Below are positions 22,574 to 32,914 of a DNA stretch of 64,000 nucleotides, piece by piece. The DNA lies in NCBI GenBank assembly GCA_018398815.1, contig CM031628.1, positions 3,160,256-3,224,255 on the forward strand, in the 5' to 3' direction. Position numbers and translations under genes: made by a program. This DNA is from Conus ventricosus (lineage: Eukaryota; Mollusca; Gastropoda; Neogastropoda; Conidae). The first letter of the stretch is position 1; each line of letters starts with the position of its first letter. The notes below the pieces were generated by a model, which saw only the letters and a list, made by a program, of their open reading frames with translations, was not told the origin of the DNA and ran no database searches.

Positions 22574-23000
22574 CACACACACACACACACACACACAAAT
22601 GCACACACAAACACGACATGCATCACACAGTTACGTACACACACACACACACAAACCCCCACACACACACGCACACACAACAACACGCACACACACACAC
22701 AAACCCACACACACAAGCACACACTCTCTCTCATCTCTCTCACACACAACAATCACTCACACGTGTACACACACACACACACACAACCCACACACACACA
22801 CAAAAGCACACTCTGTCTCTCTCTGTCCGTCTGTCTCTCTCCTCTGTCCATCTCTCTCTCACACACACCCTCCTTCTTTCTCCACATAGACAGACAGACA
22901 CACTCACTCTCTCTCTCTCTCTCCTCACTCACACAGACGGACACACACACACCACCGCTCTCTCCACTCGCACACACACACTCTCTCTCTCTCTCAGAAT
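22571..23000. repeat. CA and CT microsatellite, 3' flank of the LTR element
   Basis: CACACA arrays to about 22800, then CTCTGTCTCT and CACTCTCTCT arrays. Histidine/threonine-rich open frames here are compositional. Confidence 0.9.
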
Positions 23001-23097
23001 AAGTACATGGATCCATATGAATAAAGAAAGAATATCGCTTGAACACATGCCAGTGTTGGTTGTACAGATGTTATTCTCTTCTCAGTTGTGAAGCTTC

Positions 23098-23690
23098 AGT
23101 TCCGTCAGTTCAGTTCAGTTCATGGATTATTTAATCTTTCAATCGCAGATGAATCAGACACTTGGCAGAAAAACTAAAACCTTCACTCTCAGCTTATCTA
23201 GTACTCTCAAACCCACACTGATATAGGCATATTTACATAAGTGAAATACCCAGTGGAACAACAAAAATTGTGATCTTTATAAAAATTTTGCAGCCTGTGA
23301 CTGCGAAATAACCATGGGCAATTTCAGCAACACATGAACCATATAAGACAGTATTGACATTATCAAATTATTCATCTCAATGCCTTTCTCCTGATAAGCG
23401 AGTCAACACTGAGCATTCAAACACAAGATGAGCACAGAAATGTTCTCTGCAGACACAAGTTATACCATGCGAATATTTAGTGTTCCAAGTATTCAGCCTT
23501 AATTTATGAATTAATCTGACAATGTGTCTTGGGCACGATGGTAAAGTAGCCATTTTTTGACTAAAATTCATCTTATGTATATACCTTTCCATAATTTGGA
23601 TTGAATTTACAAGAGACAAATCTAAGGGATTTAAAAAAAAAAAAATTTTAAGCATTTGTATTGCAAGACGTAAATCTGGCATAACAAAGA
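23098..23690 (-). mobile_element. 3' end of an I-type LINE, reverse strand
   Basis: Reverse-strand sequence encodes CPRHIVRLIHKLRLNTWN and a terminal C-x-C...H...C knuckle (ITCVCREH... HLVFECSV), the usual C-terminal zinc knuckle of I/jockey-group LINE ORF2 proteins. It matches the forward-strand LINE at 63780-64000 and then supplies about 260 bp of 3' region ending in a short TGAAC repeat (about 23098-23125). The 5' side begins abruptly in minisatellite A, so this piece is either 5'-truncated on insertion or what remains after a deletion. Confidence 0.7.
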
Positions 23691-24135
23691 GAGAGGACTA
23701 TCCCATATAAAAGAGGATTTAAAGAAGGTAAATCTGGCATAACAAAGAGAAGGACTACCCATATAAAAGAGGATTTAAAGAGTAAATCTGGCATACAAAA
23801 GGAGAGGACTCATCCATATAAAAAGGATTTAAAGAAGGTAAATCTGGCATAACAAAGAGAGAGTACTATCCATAAAAAGAGGATTTAAAGAAGGTAATCT
23901 GGCATAACAAGAGAGAGGACTATCCCAATAAAAGAGATTAAAGAAGGTAAATCTGGCATAACAAAGAGAGAGGACTATCCCATATAAAAAGGATTTAAAG
24001 AAGTAAATCTGGCATAACAAAGAAGAGGACTATCCATATAAAAGAGGATTTAAAGAAGTAAATCTGGCATAACAAAGAGAGAGGACTATCCCATCTAAAA
24101 GAGGATTAAAGAGGTAATTCCAGCATCAGCAGACA
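23680..24135 (-). repeat. Minisatellite A (~59-bp unit), copy I
   Basis: About eight units of GGTAAATCTGGCATAACAAA, GAGAGAGGACTATCCCATAT and AAAAGAGGATTTAAAGAA, followed by diverged units to about 24240. The reverse complement is at 51150-51545 and 60650-61020. Confidence 0.9.
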
Positions 24136-24239
24136 GAGGACTGTTCCATCAAACAAACCTTAACAGAAGGTAAATCCGGCATAAACACGAGAAATTATTC
24201 CTGACAAACAACTCTTAGATAAAATACATCCTGTACAAA

Positions 24240-25020
24240 CGAAAACAATATTTCTGGAAAAAAGAATGTTAAAGAAGATTAAGGGGAGAGGTGGCACGAA
24301 AATTTGACCATTTTATCTTTCAAAAATCATGTTTTGGGTTTTATGTGCTTTTGTGCTCAAGAAGTCTGTTGAAACCATACTGTGGCGTTCATTTTGTCTA
24401 TTTCACATTTTTCGTAGTAAAAAATGAACTTTGCTTGAAGGAGGTGTGCATGAAAATTACTCAACTTCTTTATTTTCAAACGTTGTTTCTCAAAATCACT
24501 TTTTTCAACAACATGATGTGCAATGAACACAATATCTCTGGATTTTTTTGGGGGGATCAGAAATGATTTCTGCATGCAATTACATTTTATTTATAAGTCA
24601 AAACAGCACATATCATTTGCTATTTTCATTTGAAAGTCAAACAGTGAAAACACAAGACCTGATGGCCACCATATGGAAAATAATTATTGAAAAACAAAGC
24701 ATTTAGATATATAAAAACCTTTTGTAATTTGCATTACTATAGCCAGCAAAACAAGAAAAGTCATGTTTCAAATGCCTAACATGTCTGCTATGATAGAAAG
24801 ACAGTTCTTGGTAATGAACCCTTTTTTTTTTTTTTTTTTCATTTTCATCATTTTGCCTCCATTTGTGGGCCCCAAATCACACAAGAGCTTTGAAATCACC
24901 CAAATATGGTTTTTGCCATATTTTTTTTAACATAAACAATAGAAAAAAATGAAGAAGTTTTAAAAGAACAATGGTTTAATTTTCGTGCCACCTCTTGCCT
25001 TAATGTTATAAACAAAGAGA
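24240..25020. other. Block copy I, non-repetitive interval
   Basis: No gene is recognised. A single unit of minisatellite D lies at about 24745-24815 and a poly-T run at 24822-24840. The interval matches the reverse complement of 49860-51070, except that the D array there has about nine units. Confidence 0.6.
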
Positions 25021-25560
25021 ACGATGTTCCAGCAAAACGTGTTTTAAAGAAGGTAAATCCAGTACATACACAAAAACTGTTTTCCCGACAAACAAGTACT
25101 TGAAGAAAGTAACCTGGTATAAACACAGAGAAATGTTCCAGACAAAACAAGTTTCATTGGAAGAAAGTAAACCTGGTATAACACAGAGAATGTTCCAGAC
25201 AAACAATACATTGAAGAAAGTAAACCTGTATAAACACAGAGAGATGTTCCAGACAAACAAGTACATTGAAGAAAGTAAACCTGTATAAACACAGAGAACT
25301 GTTCCACCCAAAAAAGTTCATTGAAGAAAGTAAACCTGGTATAACACACAGAGAACTGTTTCCAGACAAACAAGTACATTGAAGAAAGTAAACCTGGTAT
25401 AAACACAGAGAACGTTCAGACAAACAAGTTCCATTGAGAAAGTAAACCGGTAAAAACACAGAGAACTGTTCCAGACAAACAAGTACATTGAAGAAAGTAA
25501 ACCTGGTATAAACACAGAGAAAATGCTTCAAACCCATTTAAGTACTGGAAAAATGCTAAA
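25020..25560 (-). repeat. Minisatellite B (~57-bp unit), copy I
   Basis: About nine units containing GAAGAAAGTAAACCTGGTAT, AAACACAGAGAA and GTTCCAGACAAACAAGTACA. Matching arrays on the other strand are at 49440-49800 and 59095-59290. Confidence 0.9.
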
Positions 25561-26380
25561 TCCTGAAAAACAACAAAAACAAATGTCCTAGATAAATAAG
25601 TAAATGCAGTACAACAATGGAACATATTCTTGACACAACACACACAAAACAACAATATTTAAGCAGATTAATCTGGCATAAACAAACAAATGTCCTAGAT
25701 AAACAAAAAATGCAGTACAACAATGGAAACATATTCCTGACACCACACACACAAAACAACAACAATAGATGAGAAGAATAATCTGGCAGAACAAACAGAA
25801 TGTGTACCAACAAACACATATTCAATGGAGAAAATCCTTGTAACACAGAGAGAAAAGTTCAGCCAACCAGTTCTTTACAGAAGGTAAACTTGTTGTAAAC
25901 ACGAAAATGTTTTGGAAAAGTCTTTAAAAACAAGAACTAATATCAGCAAAGTGAATGTTCTGAAACCCTTTTTTTAAAAGCAGGTCAATCCGACATGTTG
26001 TTTGATAGCAAAATAATGAACTGCATCGTTTTGGTTTAAGACATTGCTAAAGAGTTGCCTACCCTGTTCAAGTGACTTTTTTTCCCTTCCAGCCATGAAT
26101 TCTTTTTGATAGTGGAGTTATTTGTGACAACTGCAAAAAGATGGCCACACAATCTGGAGATGAAAGTCCAGTGAGTGTCATTTGATTCTAAAGCCATTAT
26201 TGACTTGAATGATCACATCACTGGATAGTTCAGTGTCTATGAAGAAACCTGTCAGAAATGATTTTTGCGGCAGTGTAAGTTTCCTTGCAAAGTTTGAACA
26301 GAAATAAAACATAGCTCCATGCACGCTTCAGCATGCCATGGAAGGAGAGGACTGTGGACTCTCGCTGTTTGAGCCATATA
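25560..26380. other. Block copy I, interval with a short imperfect duplication
   Basis: Two copies of AAATGTCCTAGATAAA...TGCAGTACAACAATGGAA (25580-25640 and 25685-25735), each followed by CACACACAAAACAACAA. The remainder matches 48560-49440 in reverse. No coding signal is visible. Confidence 0.6.
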
Positions 26381-27630
26381 TGGTGCTCACCATGGACAGG
26401 TTACATTGTTCAGTTTGAGCCATAAACTTGTGCTCACATGGGACAGGATACATTGTTCAGTTGAGCCATATACTGGTGCTCACATGGACAGGACACTTGT
26501 TCAGTTTGAGCCTATACACGGTGCTCACATGGACAGTGTACATTGTCAGTTTGAGCCATATACTGGTGCTCACAATGGACAGGACACTTTTTTCATTTGA
26601 GCCATATACTGTGCTCACATGGGACAGGGTACATTGTTCAGTTTGAGCCATACTGGTGCCACATGGGACAGGGTACATTGTTCAGTTTGAGCCATATACT
26701 GGTGCTCACATGGGACAGGTACATTGTTCAGTTTGAGCCATAATACTGGTGCTCACATGGGACAGGGTACATTGTTCAGTTTGAGCCAATACGTGCTCAC
26801 ATGGACAGGGTACATTGTCAGTTTGAGCCATATACTGGTGCTCACATGGACAGGGTACATTGTTCAGTTTGACCATATACTGGTGCTCACATGGACAGGA
26901 CACATTGTTCAGTTTGAGCCATATACTGGTGCTCACATGGGACAGGGTACATTGTCAGTTTGAGCCATATACTGTGCCACATGGGACAGGACACATTGTT
27001 CATTTGAGCCATATACTGGTCCACATGGACATGATACATTGTTCAGTTTGAGCCATAACTGGTGCTCACAATGGGACAGGAAACATTGTTCAGTCTGAGC
27101 CATATACTGGTGCTCACATGGGACAGGTACATTGTTCAGTTTGAGCCATATACTGGTGCTCACAAGGGACAGGACACATTGTTCAGTCTGAGCCATATAC
27201 TGGTGCTCACATGGACAGGGTACATTGTTCAGTTTGAGCATACACTGGTACTCACATGGACAGGACACAAAATTTTCAGTTTGAGCCATATACTGGTGCC
27301 ACATGGGACAGGACACATTGTTCAGTTTGAGCCATATACTGGTGCTCACATGGGACAGAAACATTGTTCAGTTGAGCCATATACGTGTCCACATGGACAG
27401 GTACATTGTTCAGTTTGAGCCAATACTGGTGCTCACATGGGACAGGACACTTGTTCAGTTTGAGTCATATACTGGTGCTCACATAGGACAGGACACATTG
27501 TTCAGTTTGAGCCATATACTTGGTGCTCACATGGACAGAAACATTTGTTCAGTTTGAGCCATATACTGGTTGCTCACATGGGACAGGATACATTGTTCAG
27601 TTTGAACCATACACTGGTGCTCACATGGAC
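26380..27630 (-). repeat. Minisatellite C (47-bp unit), copy I
   Basis: About 26 units of GAGCCATATACTGGTGCTCA, CATGGGACAGG and (A/T)ACATTGTTCAGTTT. It is the longest array in the window. Forty-seven is not a multiple of three, so the array is open in several frames and gives protein-like repeats (for example SLSHILVLTW) that are artefacts. Shorter copies are at 47725-48560 and 57760-58175. Confidence 0.9.
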
Positions 27631-27715
27631 AGCGTGTGTGAGTGTGCTGTGAGCGTGTGTGCCATGTTCCTATGTGTGTGTGTGAGTGCGAGCGCATGTG
27701 CGCGCGTGGTGTAAA
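27630..27715. repeat. GT microsatellite at the edge of array C
   Basis: GTGTGTGAGTGTG and GCGCGTGG words. The counterparts in copies II and III are CA arrays at 47630-47715 and 57650-57755. Confidence 0.8.
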
Positions 27716-28590
27716 GATAAGCAAATCAGATAAAAGCAAATTCTAAGGTTATCATCCCGCAAGACACCAGACAAACAGAGGACAGGACAAAACACGATGC
27801 ACTTTGACCTCTAAGGTCTTCTTCAGGCAAAACCAACAACATTTAGGACAAGGACCAGCAAACCACTTCTCTTCTCATCGTCGGTGCAAAAGTGGGCGTT
27901 GAATGAAAACCAAGGCCGTTGGGAAGAGATCATGGGAGTTGAAACAATAATGACGACAATAATAATAATAATTATAGCAACAAAATGATGATAGCGATGA
28001 TGATAAAAACATTTAGATCATAAGAGGAAGAATACTGTTACTTTTGGTGTGATATGTACGATACTGTTGTATATAGACAGTGGCTAAATACAGAGGGGAG
28101 AAAGGAGAGGGGTGAGGGTAGAAACAGCAGGGTTTGTTTATTCGTTGTTTAGTGATGACAGTCATCATGGTAGATTGATATAACGCTTGGTAGCAAGGAA
28201 CAGAAATGATCAATGAATAAAAAGCAAACAAACTGCGGTGGTGATCACAATGATAGTATATGTGTGGTGATGTTGTACTGGTGACAAGGTTGAAAGTAAT
28301 GAAGTGACCAATGAGTGAAGGGCCATCACTACTACTGGGACCAACAAAAAAACAAACAAACAAAAAAACATCAACAACAAAAACAAACAAACAAAAGTGT
28401 TAGGTCCAGACAACAGAAATGGAGATGGCGTCTTGTCCAGTTTTCCACTGACCCTTTTCTAAGAATTTCTGAAAACATTCCATGTCTGTCTGATGCTGAA
28501 GAAATGAAAGTCCATCAACTTCAATGATTACTGCTAGGTGCTCTCACTTCCATAATGATTAAATCAAAAACAACACAACAACAAAAATGA
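27715..28590. other. Block copy I, outer interval
   Basis: No gene is recognised. ATA/ATT triplets lie at 27955-27975. The sequence matches the reverse complement of 46790-47620, and its inner part matches 57129-57640. Confidence 0.6.
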
Positions 28591-28770
28591 TCTGGTTCTA
28601 CATCATCTCTCGACTTTTACAACAGTTTCTTGACCCATTCCAATTTGCTTACAATCCTGCCAGAGCAACAGATTTATGCTGTTCTGACCTTCTTCACATC
28701 GCTTTCTTCCTGCACTTACACAAAGAAAGCTCCATTGATTTTTCCTCTGCTTCAACCTCTTTTAGCCTGA
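28590..28770 (+). mobile_element. LINE reverse transcriptase fragment (L2/CR1-like)
   Basis: The forward frame contains FLDPFQFAYNPARATD and SSIDFSSA. These correspond to the conserved LDPxQFAYxxxRxTDD and (F)IDFSSAFNT motifs of L2/CR1-group RT. Only about 60 residues remain, with the second Asp of TDD lost. It runs directly into minisatellite E, whose unit appears to derive from the FSSAFNT-coding text. The reverse-complement counterpart is at 45680-45850. Confidence 0.6.
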
Positions 28771-29060
28771 TGCTGTTTGATTTAGTATAACTCAATCATT
28801 CAACACATCTTTTAGCCTGAATGCTGTTTGATTTAGGTATAACTCCCAAGTTTCTGCTGTAGCCTGTGCTTTCAACACATCTTTAGCCTTGATCTGTTTG
28901 GTTTAGGTATAACTCACTTCAACACATCTTTTAGTCTTGATGCTGTTTGATTTAGTATGACTCCCAAGTTTTCTGCTGTAGCCAGTGCTTTCAACACATC
29001 TTTTAGCCTTGATGCTGTTTGATTTAGGTATAACACTCCCAAGTTTTCCGCTGTAGCCAG
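28745..29060 (+). repeat. Minisatellite E (~85-bp unit), copy I
   Basis: Four units built on TTCAACACATCTTTTAGCCT, TGATGCTGTTTGATTTAGGT and ATAACTCCCAAGTTTTCTGC. Counterpart 45490-45690 in copy II. Confidence 0.85.
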
Positions 29061-29411
29061 TCTGTTGCCAACTGTCGTCTCCTCTGCACACTCTGCCTGT
29101 ACAGAGGGACCTCAAGAATCCTCTCTCCTGTTCTTTTTCTGTGCATTCTGATCTATGTAGAGGTACTGACCTCCCCCCGCCCTCACACCCCCCCACCCCC
29201 CGCCCCCACCAACCCTCCTCCCCCATCATCAAACACTCTGACTATTCTGACAGATTTTTGATGAAATAAACAAAAAATTCTGTTTCAGCACTAAGGAAAT
29301 GACGTTGAACGAAAAGCCTTTAAAACAAAGAAATGAGGGTTAATTTCGAAAAGACCCACCACCTCTACAGCACAGTGGCATTGTCATTGATGGCTGAACT
29401 GTTGAGAGGGT
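29060..29411. other. Block copy I, interval with C-rich tract
   Basis: A C-rich tract at 29170-29225 corresponds to the poly-G run at 45347-45373 in copy II. The rest matches 45175-45490 in reverse. No gene is visible. Confidence 0.6.
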
Positions 29412-31485
29412 AGAACAGACCCAAACCAAGCTCCCTGGGTTGACTTGAGACCAGAAACTCATACGTAGACGAGACAGGATCCACAAGCGCAGAAGAAAAA
29501 CGGAGATGAGGCCCTCCGACAGAATTCAAGGCACTCAAGCGCCTTGTCCAGAAACGCCTACGTCGTTCCACTGGAGACACGTAGAAGGCCTGATCTCTGA
29601 CGAAGGAGAATTCACAGACCACTCCAAGAAGAATTCTGGAGCTTCATCAAAGCGAGAAGGACAGAAGGAGTGGGCGTCTCTTCCCTTAAAGAAGCTGGAA
29701 ACTAGTCTCCGACCCCAAGGAACAAGCACAGATCCTGAACACCCAGTTCCACACTGTATTCAGCCCCAAAGACAACCATCACAGCTGAAGAGTTTGAACA
29801 GCGGTGCACCCCCTGAACCAAAACTTCTAGACTACCCAGCATGCGACAACACAACATCACGGAAGATGGGTAAAGAGACTTCTGCTCAACCTTGACCCAA
29901 ATAAAGCCTTGGCCCAGATGGCATTACTCCCAACTTTTGAAGATGGTTGCAGTGGAGATCACGCCAGCCCTCACCCTGCTTTACACCGCAATTTCATATT
30001 CCTCTGGTACCCTGCCGCAGGACTGGAAACATGCCAACATCACACCTGTCTTCAAGAAGGGAAAAGATATAACGCAGCCAACTACCGTCCCATCTCCCTC
30101 ACCTGCATAGCCTCAAGCTGATGGAACTATTATCACCAGCCACATCATGTCCCATTTTGAGAAAAATGAGATTCTTTGTCCAGAGCAGCACGCTTTCGAG
30201 CGGACGGTCATGTAGACCCAACTCCTAGGGTATGTGGACGAAGCGACCAGAGATCGAGAAGGAAACCAGGAGGACACTCGTCCTCGACTTCTCAAGGCCT
30301 TCGACAAAGTTAGCCATACCCTACTGGTCCACAAACTTACGTCGTTACGGCATCGTAGGCCGCACCAACGCCTGGATTAAGGACTTCCTCGGACAGACAG
30401 CAGGCTTGGTGTGGAGGGAACAAGATCTGACCTTCTACCTGGAATCCGGTGTCCCTCAAGGCTCGTCCTAGGCCGATCTTTTCTTCTCTACATAAACGAC
30501 CTTCCTGATGGCATCAAAGTCGAAAGTCCGCCTTTTTGCCGACGATACCATGGCACAAGACCATCGCGAAGAAAAAAGATGAGAGAGTGCTGCAAGAAAC
30601 CTACACTCCCTTACCACCTGGAGAAGAAGTGGTCTATGGAGTTCCCACCCACAGAAGTGCTCAACGCTACGAGTTTCTCGGAAGCGAACAAGATTGCCCC
30701 TGTGTATGCTACATGGCCAGAATATCGAAAATGCAACACCACTAAATACCTTGGGTCAACATCCAGGACAATAGCAGTGGGATTCTCACTTGACTCCATC
30801 ACGAAGAAAGCCAGCAAGACCCTAGGCTTTATCCGGCGAAACCTCAAGATCGGCAACAAGAAAACAAAGGAAACTGCATATAAAGCCCTTGTTCGCCCGC
30901 TCTTGAGTACGCAGCCACCGTCTGGGATCCCTACACTGCAAACGAGATTGAGGCCCTTGAGAAGAGACCCAACGAAGAGCAGAACAGATGGGTGCAAATC
31001 GCCACCGCCAAACCATCATGCTCGACTCCACCTTGATTCTCTAAATTGGCCTTCCCTACAACAGCGTCGTAAGAAAGCCCGCTTGGATGTATTATAAATT
31101 CCATCACTGACTCATCTCCACAACTCCCTGTACCTGCCCAAACCACTGACAGCAGGCTGAGCTTCGAGGATCAACAATGACCAGAGCTACGACATCCAAC
31201 ATGCACGACGCGGTACAGGCAGATGACGTTCTTTCCAAGAACCATACCAGAATGGAACAAGTTGCCTCAGAGGTTGTGACAGCTGAGTCACTGACTGCTT
31301 CAAGTCCAGGCTGGCCTCCCATCTTTAGAACCTGAAACAACCACCCCTCACCCCCTCCCCTTTCCCACCACCCCAAACCTCCCCCCCCCCCCCCCTTGCC
31401 CTTTTTTTTTCCTCAAACAGCGCAATCTTCGGCATCTCCCCAAATACACAAAACCATCAGCAAATGATGTTGGTCGTACAAAGGA
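29412..31485 (+). mobile_element. CR1/jockey-group LINE, 5'-truncated, present only in copy I
   Basis: Encodes a decayed ORF2 reverse transcriptase with LGPDG (about 29908-29925), LPQDWKHANITPVFKKG (30010-30062), NYRPISLTCIA (30080-30112), LVLDFS (30273-30290), RYGIVGRTNAWIKDFL (30344-30391), SGVPQGS (30447-30468), the catalytic FADD box (30533-30545), KYLGS (30745-30762), and a C-terminal WNKLPQ-like stretch (31254-31270). No endonuclease domain is present, so the 5' end is missing. At least six frame breaks are visible. Copy II has an uninterrupted sequence at the equivalent point (near 45177), which defines the insertion limits. Confidence 0.8.
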
Positions 31486-31599
31486 AGAAGAAAAGAATAC
31501 AAATATCTAAACAAACCGTTTAGACTCACCGGGTTTTTTTTCCCTCGTAAGAATGAAAGCCCACCAAGAATCCACCGTTGACAGAATCTGAGAAATGTT

Positions 31600-31800
31600 G
31601 GAGTCCACTGAAATATTTTTAACAAACTTATGAAACAAACACGACTAATATGGGTCACTGAAAGATTTTTAACAAACTTATGAAACATCACGACTAATAT
31701 GAGTTACTGAAAGATTTTAACAAACATATAAACAACATGACTAACATGAGTTACTGAAAAATATTTAACAAACTATGAAACATCACGACTAATATGAGTT
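31600..31800 (-). repeat. Minisatellite F (~51-bp unit), copy I
   Basis: Four units of CACTGAAAGATTTTTAACAA, ACTTATGAAACA and TCACGACTAATATGAGTTA. Counterpart 44855-45065. Confidence 0.85.
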
Positions 31801-31884
31801 GCCAAAGTTCTCATGTGTTTGGTTCATGAAGCAGTATAGAAACACTGGCTGTCCTCCAGATAACCTCAGCCATGGGTACCGTTG

Positions 31885-31975
31885 TGAATGCCGTGCTGCT
31901 AGCACTGCTGTCGGCTGTTCTGGCCTGACGTATTGAATGCCGTGCTGCTAGCACTGCTGTCGGCTGTTCTGGCCA
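31885..31975 (-). repeat. Minisatellite G (~46-bp unit), copy I
   Basis: Two units of TTGAATGCCGTGCTGCTAGC followed by ACTGCTGTCGGCTGTTCTGG. Copy II has four units at 44545-44745. From 31980 to the gap at 32516 I see no gene; the text matches 44010-44520 in reverse. Confidence 0.8.
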
Positions 31976-32516
31976 AAACTGGCAAAGTGTGCTATGGCAC
32001 TACCTGACCCAGCCAGAACCAGCTGGAATTAGGCACTAAATCCATGTTGAACTGGTTTCAAAGAATTTTTTTACGTTATTAGCACCTGATTTGATGAATT
32101 ATAGATCATTTGTTTTTGACTGAGAAAAAAATGGCTTCATTTATTTTAATTTGAAAAAAAATCAGTCGTGCGCATGTTTGTACACACTAACAAAAAAAAG
32201 ACATCCCATACTTTTTATTTGGCTTATCAGTTTCTTTCTTGAGGCACGGATGTCATGGCAACGCTTTGATCTGTGTTGGTGTTCCTGAGCATTACTTGCT
32301 GTGTGTACAGGGAAACGACCAACACGACGTGAGTCAGTTGGTCAAGGTCATCATGGAGTAGCCATTCTTTTGATTCCTTCCTGTCCAGTTAGTGCCAGGC
32401 CCAGACAGAACCGCAACAGGCATGTCCGATTTCCACTCTGCAACAGCCCCAAAATCAGATCATGACTGCTCCTCCACCACAGTCAAAAGGGTCCGCTGTC
32501 CCCATGCACTACTCCT

Positions 32517-32616
32517 NNNNNNNNNNNNNNNNNNNNNNNNNNNNNNNNNNNNNNNNNNNNNNNNNNNNNNNNNNNNNNNNNNNNNNNNNNNNNNNNNNNN
32601 NNNNNNNNNNNNNNNN
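32517..32616. other. Scaffold gap (100 N)
   Basis: Exactly 100 N, the usual placeholder for a gap of unknown size. Copy I ends at it and the virus-like cluster starts just after it, so adjacency across this point is not proven. Confidence 0.95.
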
Positions 32617-32683
32617 TTGGGAAACTAGCACACCTACAGCTAATGAACCAGGCCAGAGCTAAAGACACCCTAAAAAGTCGATG

Positions 32684-32887
32684 TCAGCAAATTAACATAT
32701 GTAAAACAGCATAAAGCAGCAGATACCTTCGTTTGGTTTTGCTGTATTTTGAAAGGTCTTGCTCTAGTTTTTGTTGCATTTGTGCAATGTTTGTTAATCT
32801 GAAGGTTTTTATGTTAGGGCTTTCTACTATCCCTTCTTTTGGCGACTCTGGCGCTGTAGGCACATTTGGATAAACTTGAACAGACAT
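32684..32887 (-). CDS. Small coiled-coil protein of the virus-like cluster (partial)
   Basis: Sixty-eight codons starting MSVQVYPNVPTAPESP, followed by a helical stretch (FRLTNIAQMQQKLEQDLSKY) and a short hydrophobic end (YLLLYAVLHMLIC). I recall similar proteins from other metazoan virus-like clusters running on into membrane segments. The stop at codon 68 may be a frameshift, and the remainder would fall in the N gap. The start codon lies 30 bp past the end of the capsid-like gene and carries the shared upstream motif. The function is unknown; a structural or membrane role is inferred from its neighbours only. Confidence 0.5.
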   Translation of the reverse strand: MSVQVYPNVPTAPESPKEGIVESPNIKTFRLTNIAQMQQKLEQDLSKYSKTKRRYLLLYAVLHMLIC

Positions 32888-32889
32888 GC

Positions 32890-32907
32890 TTTTTATAAAA
32901 TAAAAAT
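32890..32907 (-). promoter_or_regulatory. Start-site motif of the small coiled-coil gene
   Basis: On the reverse strand the sequence reads TTTTTATTTT then ATAAAAA, ending two bases before the ATG at 32887. The same two halves stand in front of two other genes of the cluster. Confidence 0.45.
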
Positions 32908-32914
32908 AATTTAG

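Larger units (their letters stand above)
23098..32516 (-). repeat. Complex block, copy I (inverted)
   Basis: Read on the reverse strand, this segment matches 44010-51550 (copy II), and its 28205-23690 part also matches 57129-61030 (copy III). Shared landmarks in the same order are minisatellites G, F, E, C, B, D and A and the text between them. Specific differences are a ~2.07-kb LINE insertion (29412-31485), only one unit of minisatellite D, and the loss of everything between minisatellite A and the LINE 3' end. The inner edge is the N gap, so its true extent is unknown. Confidence 0.8.

Noticed and set aside
22516..23091. 191-codon His/Thr/Ser-rich open frame
   Set aside because: It is a CA and CT microsatellite and carries no coding signature.
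23680..27630. Arrays of regularly spaced repeats that might be taken for CRISPR
   Set aside because: Units are contiguous tandem copies without unique spacers, have no cas genes nearby, and lie in eukaryotic DNA.
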